Part shown: positions 1 through 5,456 of the stretch, piece after piece
Layout of the letters: every line of letters starts with the position of its first letter
Position numbering within the stretch: the stretch's first letter is position 1
Notes under the pieces: generated by a model
Seen by the model: only the letters and a program-made list of their open reading frames with translations
Databases searched by the model: none
Told to the model about the DNA's origin: nothing
Position numbers and translations under genes: made by a program
Origin: DASYML01 sp036399835
GTDB taxonomy: Bacteria; Acidobacteriota; Blastocatellia; Pyrinomonadales; Pyrinomonadaceae
Length of the DNA: 8,022 nt
Assembly: GCA_036399835.1 (NCBI GenBank)
Contig: DASWMI010000150.1
Location: forward strand, 1-8,022
Reading direction: 5' to 3'

Positions 1-565
1 TGACCGCGATGACTGTCGTATATGAGCCGGTCGTCATCTCCCAGGCCGACTCCGCGTCTATGTCTGAGCCGAACAACATGCCGCCGCCGCCCTGGCCCGT
101 ATTGCGGAGCGCCCACTGTTCTGTAAATCTAGGATCGTTTGGCGTGGTCTGATCGTGATAGATGAGAAAATTGGGTTCGGCGAACTCGACGCTCGGATTG
201 GCGAGCAGTTGCGCCGCCAGACTTTCAGCCGACTGGCCCTGCGGCACGTCTACCTTTTCGACCCCGGACTCGCCGCCTATCTGCTCGCCGCGTCGCGCCC
301 CGCGTGCCAGCATGACGGCGGTTTTTTCCTGCTCCGAAGTGCCCTCTCGAAAGCGTACCAGGACCTCGCCTTCGCGTCTGCCAGTCTTCTCTTGCTGTCC
401 TGGCCTGTAGAGAGGCGCTGCACCGCGCTTCAAGAGATGGCTTCCGGATGTTCCGGTGCTGCCCACGGCAAAGGGGGCCACTAAAGAGAGTAGAAGCGCG
501 TAGGAAAGAAGGAGGAAAAGTGCAAAACGCCTGTCAGGATAAAGAAGGAGAAGGGCGCGCAACAT
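1..565 (-). CDS. Subtilisin-like (S8) serine protease, N-terminal part, cut by the window edge
   Basis: The reading frame is open from an ATG at 565-563 down to base 1, giving 188 residues. Residues 1-35 look like a Sec signal peptide: an Arg-containing start, then a Leu-rich core at about 14-31. Residues 66-137 resemble the propeptide of fervidolysin-type subtilases: GEVLVRFREGT at 66-76, then NPSVEFAEPNFLIY at 123-136. The mature domain appears to begin near PNDPRFTEQWALRNTGQ (142-158), typical of subtilases, and continues through DIDAESAWEMTTGS to TVIAV at 184-188. In this family the next residues are usually the catalytic [IV]DTG, so the triad lies outside the window. The start is supported by an in-frame TAA seven codons upstream and GAGGAG at 576-581, ten bases before the ATG. 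The likely role is extracellular or periplasmic protein degradation. The family call is firm; substrate and full length cannot be seen. Confidence 0.88.
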   Translation of the reverse strand, partial: MLRALLLLYPDRRFALFLLLSYALLLSLVAPFAVGSTGTSGSHLLKRGAAPLYRPGQQEKTGRREGEVLVRFREGTSEQEKTAVMLARGARRGEQIGGESGVEKVDVPQGQSAESLAAQLLANPSVEFAEPNFLIYHDQTTPNDPRFTEQWALRNTGQGGGGMLFGSDIDAESAWEMTTGSYTTVIAV

Positions 566-744
566 AGCGATATGGCTCCTCGTGAATTAGTGAGATGGGC
601 TACTGCTGCAAGATGAGATGCGTGCTCACCGGGAATACATCACTTGAGTTGCTGTGAGCCTGAAGGCAAGTCAGTTTGGCGTAAGGCCCACTGCCGACAG
701 CGGGATGCGGCATCAGGTCGTTTGCACTAATCAAACGCGGGGAA

Positions 745-772
745 ATTAGTTCAACGCGTTCGTCTCTGTCAA
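745..772 (-). promoter_or_regulatory. Candidate sigma-70-type promoter for the protease gene
   Basis: On the minus strand a perfect TTGACA -35 (772-767) is followed after 16 bases by ACTAAT (750-745), which matches the -10 consensus at four of six positions. Transcription would start near 738 and leave a leader of about 170 bases before the ATG at 565. The -10 hexamer is one arm of a short dyad, ACTAAT at 727-732 against ATTAGT at 745-750, which could be an operator. This is pattern matching only. Confidence 0.35.
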
Positions 773-872
773 GAAAATTCTCCGGCGTGAAACTATCGGC
801 AGATTATGTCTATCAGCTCACCTACCTGAGAGCAGCGACAATCGTTGATATCCGAGCATGAGCTTAGACACT

Positions 873-890
873 GAACAATAGAGATTGTTC
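873..890. promoter_or_regulatory. Perfect 7-bp dyad GAACAAT-N4-ATTGTTC, possible operator
   Basis: GAACAAT (873-879) and ATTGTTC (884-890) are exact reverse complements separated by AGAG. The dyad ends two bases before the candidate -35 at 893, a position typical of a regulator-binding site. It is not followed by a T-tract on either strand, so it does not look like a terminator. The spacing differs from the GAAC-N4-GTTC LexA box of Firmicutes. The regulator is unknown. Confidence 0.35.
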
Positions 891-892
891 CT

Positions 893-922
893 TTGAGATA
901 GAGACGGGCCTTGAATTATATA
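893..922 (+). promoter_or_regulatory. Candidate sigma-70-type promoter upstream of tRNA-Ser / SRP RNA / dnaX
   Basis: TTGAGA (893-898) and TATATA (917-922) each match the consensus at five of six positions and are separated by 18 bases. Transcription would begin near 930 and reach the tRNA-Ser gene after about 150 bases. No equally good promoter was seen closer to the tRNA. A perfect TATAAT also reads leftward over the same AT-rich patch (920-915), but with a poor -35. Confidence 0.4.
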
Positions 923-1079
923 AGAAGAGAGATTGACAAAAGAGTCCGAGGCTGGTTGGGCCAGGTCCGGAGGGCCGAGGCCATTGATGACGTGACAGCA
1001 ATCGGCAGGATAGGCTATGCTCTGACGGTTGGCCGCCGTTTGAAATTCTGGCAATTCTGACGCCTTCCGCCTTGCTCTC

Positions 1080-1169
<90 letters not shown>

Positions 1170-1180
1170 TTATGATTTTA

Positions 1181-1257
1181 GATTGGCGATTTTGAATTTG
1201 CGATAAAGAGGCGGTTAGCGGTATCTTAAATCGCCAATCGGCGATCAGAGAATCGCC
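1181..1257. repeat. REP-like cluster of GATTGGCGAT palindromic units
   Basis: GATTGGCGATTT (1181-1192) and AAATCGCCAATC (1228-1239) are a perfect 12-bp inverted repeat 35 bases apart. Directly after it, GGCGAT (1240-1245) and ATCGCC (1252-1257) form a second hairpin with a six-base loop. All arms are variants of one unit, so this looks like a degraded intergenic repeat element rather than a gene. It separates the tRNA-Ser from the SRP RNA gene and has no T-tract, so termination here is unlikely. Confidence 0.6.
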
Positions 1258-1275
1258 AGGGCTTTGACAATTTAT

Positions 1276-1380
1276 CAGACTTCGGGCTCCGCACAACGCT
1301 GTCTCCAACGAACCCCGCCAGGCCGGGAACGGAGCAACGGTAGTTGTGAGGGCGTGTGTTGCGGGTCGGTCCGAAGTCTG
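1276..1380 (+). ncRNA. ffs: Small bacterial signal recognition particle RNA (4.5S-type)
   Basis: The RNA binds Ffh (SRP54) and with FtsY directs ribosomes making membrane and secreted proteins to the Sec translocon. The ends close with a perfect 10-bp stem, CAGACTTCGG (1276-1285) with CCGAAGTCTG (1371-1380). The Ffh-binding domain IV is textbook: CAGG (1319-1322), stem CCG, GGAA tetraloop (1326-1329), stem CGG, AGCA (1333-1336). This matches the CAGG-UCC-GGAA-GGA-AGCA layout of Escherichia coli 4.5S RNA. Further helices are CCGC/GCGG (1289-1292, 1361-1364) and CAAC/GTTG (1306-1309, 1343-1346), and the 3' side carries the family-like GCGTGTG (1352-1358). There is no sign of an Alu domain. The 105-base length fits the short bacterial class. 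Its place just upstream of dnaX matches scr-dnaX in Bacillus subtilis. Exact mature ends are inferred from the closing stem. Confidence 0.92.
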
Positions 1381-1389
1381 GCCCATCTG

Positions 1390-1476
1390 AAACCGTGGCA
1401 GGCGACAGGTGAGAGGTGACAAGAGAGACGCTGGCGTTGTATCTTGTCACCTGTCACCCGTTACTTGTCACGGTTT
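1390..1476 (+). repeat. 35-bp-armed imperfect inverted repeat in the dnaX leader; possible terminator or translation-blocking hairpin
   Basis: Arms 1390-1424 and 1442-1476 match as reverse complements at 29 of 35 positions around a 17-base loop. In RNA, three of the six differences become G-U pairs, so about 32 of 35 positions can pair. The arms are built from degenerate GTGACAGGTGACAAG units. The stem ends six bases before the dnaX ATG, and the last bases of the right arm run into TTTTCTCTT. It could terminate the tRNA-Ser/SRP RNA transcript, attenuate dnaX, hide its ribosome-binding region, or simply be a repeat element. Which applies cannot be decided from sequence alone. Confidence 0.6.
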
Positions 1477-1482
1477 TCTCTT

Positions 1483-3408
1483 ATGTCCTATCAAGTTATC
1501 GCCCGCAAATGGCGTCCGCAAACATTCGATGAGGTCACAGGCCAGGAGCCTATAACGCGCACCCTGCGCAACGCCATCGAACATGAGAGGCTACACCACG
1601 CCTATCTATTTTCGGGCGCTCGCGGCGTCGGCAAGACGACGACCGCACGTCTCTTAGCCAAGGCTCTCAACTGCCATAAAGCAACCGGCCCGACCCCCAC
1701 GCCCTGCGCGGCGACAGACCCCACAGCCTGCCCTTCATGCAGCGAGATTGCCGAGGGCCGCTCGATTGACGTGCTGGAGATTGACGCCGCCTCGAACACT
1801 GGCGTGGACAACGTGCGCGACGCGATTATCGGCAACGTCGCCATCGCTCCGGCGCGCGACCGCTATAAAGTTTTTATCATTGACGAAGTTCACATGCTTT
1901 CGGGCGCAGCCTTCAACGCGCTCTTGAAGACGCTGGAAGAGCCGCCGCCGCGCGTCGTCTTTATCATGGCGACGACAGAGTTGCATAAGCTCCCCGATAC
2001 GATTCTCTCTCGCTGCCAGCAGTTCGAGTTTCGCACGATTGCGACGGCCAAGATCGCCGAGCGGCTGCGCCATATCGCCAAAGCCGAAAAGATAAAAGTC
2101 TCCGAAGAGGCGCTCAAGGAGATTGCCCGCGCGGGCGAAGGCTCTATGCGCGATGCGCAAAGCGCCTTTGACCAGGTAATCAGCTTTTCCGGCACGGAGA
2201 TTAAGGCCGAAGATGTCGAAACGGCGCTCGGCATCGCCAGTGTAGAGATGCTGGCGCGCGTCCTGCGCGGCATCGCTGAGAATAATCCTGCCGAAGCCCT
2301 CTCGGTCGTTGACGATCTGGTCATGCGCGGCCAGGACCTGCGCAACTTCTGCCGCGACCTGCTCGCACACCTGCGCGACCTGCTCGTGGCAAAGGTCTCA
2401 GGCGAGACGACGGAGCTACTCGAATCATCCGCCGCCGACAGGCGCGAGCTTGTCAGGCAGGCCGCAGATTTTTCCGAATCCGACCTGGTACGCTTCTTCC
2501 ATTCGCTCTCGGAGACCGAGAACCGCTTGCGGACGGCTGCGCACCCGCGTTACCAGCTCGAAGTGGGCCTCGTCAAACTGATGGAGATGCGCAGGCTCGC
2601 GCCTCTCAACCAGCTCATCGAACGCATCAGCGCGCTCGAAGAGGCGCTGCGCACCGGCAGAGCGCCCGCTGCGGCAGGGAGCGGGCCGCCCTCCTCGCCC
2701 GTCGGCGGCAAGCCTGTCTCCGGCGGCAGGCCAGCATCCCTGCCAGGCTCTTCCAGGACGCGCTCCGGCGACGCCTTCAAGACTGAAGGCGAAACCACTT
2801 CTGCCACGCCGCCGCTTGAAGAACCACCCTTTGACGGAGTCGGCGGCACGCAGCCGCCCACGCAGCCGCCCGCGCCTGCTCTAACGCTCGTCCCCGCACA
2901 GAGCTTGCCCACGGAAAGCGGCTCTCCGGCTGGACCACAAACTCCCGCGCCGTCTCCAATGGTCCAGTCGGACCGCTCTGGTCCAGTCAGACCTGCCGCC
3001 GCAACGGGTTCAATCATCGAGCAGCTCAAAGCGGCGCTTGAAGACAGGCGCAGAATGTTTCTCGTGACGGCTCTGGACGGCGCGCGCAAAGCTGCCCTTG
3101 AAGCAGACGAGCTGTGCGTCGAGTTCGCGCCGGAGATGAAGCATCTGCGCGACACGCTGGCGAAGCCGGAGAGCGTCAAAATCCTGCGCGAAATTTGCCG
3201 CGAGCTGTTGGGACGCGAAACGGGCGTGCGCATCAGCATCAAAGACAAAAACGAGTTGGATGACGGTCCGCCATCCAAACAGGATGAGGAGCGCACAGAG
3301 AAACAACGCCTGCGCGAGATGGCCGAGCAGCATCCCGCCGTTCAACAACTGCTCAAGACTTTTCGCGGCGAGATTGTTGATGTCAGACGCGTGGATAGCG
3401 AGCAGTAA
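1483..3408 (+). CDS. dnaX: DNA polymerase III subunit gamma/tau (clamp loader ATPase)
   Basis: The 641-aa product is the ATPase subunit of the replicative clamp loader, which opens the beta clamp and tethers polymerase cores at the fork. The AAA+ module has Walker A GARGVGKT (45-52, K51), zinc-binding cysteines C64, C75, C83 and C86, Walker B with D134-E135, the SRC motif with arginine finger R177, and sensor 2 GSMRD (220-224). Domain III follows to about 390. Residues 391-507 are a Pro/Gly/Ser/Thr-rich linker. A folded C-terminal segment (about 508-585) and a conserved-looking tail, HPAVQQLLKTFRGEIVDVR (617-635), follow. I chose ATG 1483 because the product then begins MSYQVIARKWRPQTF, the usual DnaX start; an upstream in-frame TTG lies inside the hairpin. 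No Shine-Dalgarno is visible. I see no A-rich slippery heptamer for making the short gamma form, so full-length tau is the likely main product. Confidence 0.97.
   Translation: MSYQVIARKWRPQTFDEVTGQEPITRTLRNAIEHERLHHAYLFSGARGVGKTTTARLLAKALNCHKATGPTPTPCAATDPTACPSCSEIAEGRSIDVLEIDAASNTGVDNVRDAIIGNVAIAPARDRYKVFIIDEVHMLSGAAFNALLKTLEEPPPRVVFIMATTELHKLPDTILSRCQQFEFRTIATAKIAERLRHIAKAEKIKVSEEALKEIARAGEGSMRDAQSAFDQVISFSGTEIKAEDVETALGIASVEMLARVLRGIAENNPAEALSVVDDLVMRGQDLRNFCRDLLAHLRDLLVAKVSGETTELLESSAADRRELVRQAADFSESDLVRFFHSLSETENRLRTAAHPRYQLEVGLVKLMEMRRLAPLNQLIERISALEEALRTGRAPAAAGSGPPSSPVGGKPVSGGRPASLPGSSRTRSGDAFKTEGETTSATPPLEEPPFDGVGGTQPPTQPPAPALTLVPAQSLPTESGSPAGPQTPAPSPMVQSDRSGPVRPAAATGSIIEQLKAALEDRRRMFLVTALDGARKAALEADELCVEFAPEMKHLRDTLAKPESVKILREICRELLGRETGVRISIKDKNELDDGPPSKQDEERTEKQRLREMAEQHPAVQQLLKTFRGEIVDVRRVDSEQ
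2961..2993. repeat. Direct repeat GGTCCAGTC[GA]GACC inside dnaX
   Basis: Two 14-base copies (2961-2974 and 2980-2993) differ at one base and are 19 bases apart. The first copy is a perfect GGTCC-N4-GGACC dyad. The spacing is not a multiple of three, so the copies are read in different frames, as VQSD and GPVR, within the Pro-rich tau linker. This suggests a DNA-level element rather than a protein repeat. Confidence 0.7.
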
Positions 3409-3512
3409 GCAGCGGAACGCGAATCAACCGCTCGCGTGCCTACAACTCAAAGTTTCGCAACCCGACGCATTATTAACGAATGCTCATGGCTGACCATTCG
3501 CCGCTTACTTTT

Positions 3513-3543
3513 TTGAACCTGCGGGCGCACACCGACGTATAGA
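3513..3543 (+). promoter_or_regulatory. Weak candidate promoter for the small membrane protein gene
   Basis: TTGAAC (3513-3518) is followed after 19 bases by TATAGA (3538-3543), and the gene starts 23 bases later. Spacing is longer than the preferred 17 bases. Six Ts at 3509-3514 preceded by the short CGAATG/CATTCG hairpin (3477-3500) might alternatively be a poor terminator for dnaX, but an eight-base gap between stem and T-tract makes that doubtful. Confidence 0.28.
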
Positions 3544-3566
3544 ATTCTCGGAGGTAGAGACTCAAG

Positions 3567-3776
3567 ATGCGTGACCCACTTTTAGCAGGCATACTCAGTT
3601 TCCTGATTCCCGGCGTCGGGCAGATTTATAACGGCAGAATCCTCATCGGCATCATCTGGCTGATTGTGACGGGCGTTTCGTGGATTGGCTCTGCGGGCAC
3701 GCTCGGCTGGATCGTCCACATCATCGCGGCCTGGTGCGCTTACAGCTACGCTAAAGACCATCCCGTGAGAACTTGA
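3567..3776 (+). CDS. Small TM2-domain-like membrane protein
   Basis: The 69-aa product starts MRDPLLAGILSFLIPGVGQIYNG, a pattern seen in TM2-type small membrane proteins: a Pro/Gly-rich turn followed by a Gln-Ile-Tyr-Asn-Gly stretch. Two hydrophobic segments follow at about 25-44 and 45-62, joined by a Gly/Ser turn, with a short polar tail KDHPVRT. The start is supported by GGAGG at 3550-3554, twelve bases upstream. It stands alone: dnaX ends 158 bases before it, and a strong terminator follows 33 bases after its stop codon. Molecular function of this family is not established, and I infer only that it sits in the inner membrane. Confidence 0.85.
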   Translation: MRDPLLAGILSFLIPGVGQIYNGRILIGIIWLIVTGVSWIGSAGTLGWIVHIIAAWCAYSYAKDHPVRT

Positions 3777-3808
3777 AACAAGGCGCGCCGCCGCCGAAGC
3801 CCCCGCAT

Positions 3809-3864
3809 GGCGAAAGCTGAAGGATGAGAAGACAAGCCTCTCATCCTTCAGCTTTCGCCTTTTT
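3809..3864 (+). terminator. Strong intrinsic terminator with a 21-bp perfect stem
   Basis: Arms 3809-3829 and 3839-3859 are exact reverse complements over 21 bases, with a nine-base loop (3830-3838) and TTTTT at 3860-3864. The stem begins GGCGAAAGCTGAAGG. It acts rightward only, since the other side has no T-tract, so it should end transcription of the small membrane protein gene and insulate gnd. The stem is much longer than typical intrinsic terminators, so it may have arisen from a mobile or repeated hairpin. Confidence 0.88.
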
Positions 3865-3941
3865 AGTTTGACCCGTTCCTTGTTATGCTTGAACGCAAAA
3901 TTGCTGCGGATTAACAACACGAATTCTTGAGGAACTCTCGT

Positions 3942-5369
3942 ATGGCGGATGCGGACATCGGCATGGCTGGTGTGGGCGTGATGGGTTCAAACCTGGCGCT
4001 CAACATCGAGAGCAGAGGATTTTCCGTTGTCGTCTGGGACCGCGATCCGTCGCTGGTCCAGAAGGCTCTGGCGAGCTTTAGCGGCAAACGCATACGGGCC
4101 GCCGCATCGCCGGAAGAGTTTGTCCGCGCTATCAAGCGCCCGCGCAAGCTGATGATGATGGTCAAGGCGGGCCAGCCCGTTGACTGGACCATAGAACAGT
4201 TCAAGCCCTTTCTCGAAGCGGGCGACATCCTGATTGACGGCGGCAACTCATGGTTTGAAGATACGCGCCGTCGCGAATCTGCTCTCAAGGCAGAGGGCTT
4301 GCGCTTTATAGGCTCTGGCGTCTCCGGCGGCGAAGAGGGTGCGCTGCATGGGCCAAGCCTGATGCCCGGAGGCCCGCGCGAGGCTTACGAAGAGATACGG
4401 CCCATCTGGGAAGCTATCGCCGCCAGAACGGAAGACGGCCCGTGCACGACGCACGTCGGGCCGGACGGGGCGGGCCATTTCGTCAAGATGGTCCACAACG
4501 GCATAGAGTACGGCGATATGCAGCTCATCGCCGAAGCCTACGACATACTGCGCCGCGTGCTCGGCATGAAGGCGGACCAACTGGCCGAAACCTTTGCCGA
4601 ATGGAATCGTGGGCTGCTGGATTCTTATCTCATACAGATTACCTCTGAAATTCTTCGCGTCAAGGATAGGGAGACGGGCCAGCCGCTCGTGGACCTGATC
4701 CTGGATAAAGCCGGACAGAAGGGGACCGGCAAATGGACCGCGCAGGTCGCGCTGGACCTGGGCGTTCCCATCCCTGCGATTGCCGCCGCCATCGAAGCCC
4801 GCTTTATCTCCGGACTCAAAGAGGAGAGAGTCGCGGCGAGTAAGACAATCATTGGTCCGCAGGTTTCCGCCTGGACGGGCGACGGCAGTTACCTCGTCGC
4901 AGCCGTCCGCGACGCGCTCTACGCTTCCAAGATTTGCTCTTACGCGCAGGGCTTCAACCTGATTCGCGCAGGCTCTGAAGAGTGGAAGTGGAGTATCAAT
5001 CTTTCAGAGATGGCGCGTATCTGGAAGGGCGGCTGCATCATCCGCGCCAGATTTCTGGACCGCATCAAGCTCGCCTACACGCGCACGCCGGACCTCAAGA
5101 ACCTGCTCCTCGACGAAGATTTTCGCGCCTGGCTCGAAGGCGCGCAGAAGAACTGGCGAACCTGCCTGAGCGTCGCGCAGCAGCACGGTGTGGCAGTGCC
5201 CGCGATGGCCGCCAGCCTCGCCTACTTTGACAGTTATCGCACGCAGAGTCTTCCGCAGAATCTGACGCAGGCGCAGCGCGACTACTTCGGCGCGCACACC
5301 TACGAGCGCCTGGACAAGCCGGAGCAGGGCGCGATTCATACGGACTGGAATCGAGCCAAGATAAGTTGA
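3942..5369 (+). CDS. gnd: 6-phosphogluconate dehydrogenase, decarboxylating
   Basis: The enzyme oxidises and decarboxylates 6-phosphogluconate to ribulose 5-phosphate, the last oxidative step of the pentose phosphate pathway, in the cytoplasm. At 475 aa it is the long dimeric form. The Rossmann motif is GVGVMG (10-15). Substrate and catalytic parts are GNSWFEDT (101-108), SGVSGGEEGA (125-134), and VKMVHNG (181-187) with K182, H185 and N186. The signature LDKAGQKGTGKW has K260. The C-terminal QAQRDYFGAHTYER and HTDW segments, which contribute to the active site, are intact. The cofactor loop reads W-D-R-D (32-35) where NADP enzymes usually have N-R-[ST], which could alter NADP versus NAD choice. 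I start at ATG 3942, with GAGGA at 3929-3933 eight bases upstream, rather than the TTG at 3927 that overlaps this site. It begins 77 bases after the terminator and heads a co-directional run with the amidohydrolase and zwf. Confidence 0.96.
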   Translation: MADADIGMAGVGVMGSNLALNIESRGFSVVVWDRDPSLVQKALASFSGKRIRAAASPEEFVRAIKRPRKLMMMVKAGQPVDWTIEQFKPFLEAGDILIDGGNSWFEDTRRRESALKAEGLRFIGSGVSGGEEGALHGPSLMPGGPREAYEEIRPIWEAIAARTEDGPCTTHVGPDGAGHFVKMVHNGIEYGDMQLIAEAYDILRRVLGMKADQLAETFAEWNRGLLDSYLIQITSEILRVKDRETGQPLVDLILDKAGQKGTGKWTAQVALDLGVPIPAIAAAIEARFISGLKEERVAASKTIIGPQVSAWTGDGSYLVAAVRDALYASKICSYAQGFNLIRAGSEEWKWSINLSEMARIWKGGCIIRARFLDRIKLAYTRTPDLKNLLLDEDFRAWLEGAQKNWRTCLSVAQQHGVAVPAMAASLAYFDSYRTQSLPQNLTQAQRDYFGAHTYERLDKPEQGAIHTDWNRAKIS

Positions 5370-5382
5370 TGGATGTTCGATT

Positions 5383-5415
5383 AGCTTGATCTGGTCCAGC
5401 TCGCAGCTTGATATT
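5383..5415 (+). promoter_or_regulatory. Paired AGCTTGAT repeats upstream of the amidohydrolase, possible promoter/operator
   Basis: AGCTTGAT occurs at 5383-5390 and again at 5405-5412, exactly 22 bases apart, about two helical turns, with CTGGTCCAG between them. TTGATC (5386-5391) and GATATT (5410-5415) could form a weak promoter with an 18-base spacer that overlaps both repeats. This layout would suit a regulator binding one face of the DNA. The promoter match is only four of six at each hexamer. Confidence 0.28.
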
Positions 5416-5456
5416 GTGAGGGAAGCGTATCGCTCTTGATTGAGGAGAAGCCTTTG

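Larger units (their letters stand above)
566..1079. other. Long intergenic region without a convincing gene
   Basis: This region separates the leftward protease gene from the rightward tRNA-Ser gene, so it should hold promoters for both directions. I see candidate promoters at 745-772 (minus) and 893-922 (plus) and a perfect dyad at 873-890, each listed separately. Open frames on the minus strand between 818 and 1112 have no ribosome-binding site, no recognisable domain, and run into or against the tRNA, so I do not call them genes. Confidence 0.6.

Noticed and set aside
1264..1269. TTGACA just before the SRP RNA as its -35
   Set aside because: A -10 at normal spacing would fall inside the RNA at about 1287, where CTCCGC is not -10-like.
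1444..1482. Upstream TTG start for dnaX adding 13 residues
   Set aside because: It lies within the inverted repeat, and the added residues do not fit the usual DnaX N-terminus, which begins MSYQVIARKWRP at 1483.
3238..3252. Possible slippery site for a gamma/tau frameshift at GAC-AAA-AAC
   Set aside because: It does not match an X-XXY-YYZ heptamer such as A-AAA-AAG and lies near the C-terminus, too late to make a gamma-sized product.
2550..3296. Minus-strand 248-codon Ser-rich frame opposite dnaX
   Set aside because: Antisense shadow of the Pro/Gly-rich tau linker, with no domain or ribosome-binding site.
3868..3917. Possible gnd promoters from TTGACC (3868) or TTGAAC (3889)
   Set aside because: The best -10 candidates are at poor spacing (TATGCT after 10 bases) or match only about half the consensus (TAACAA), so no site is called although a promoter must exist after the terminator.
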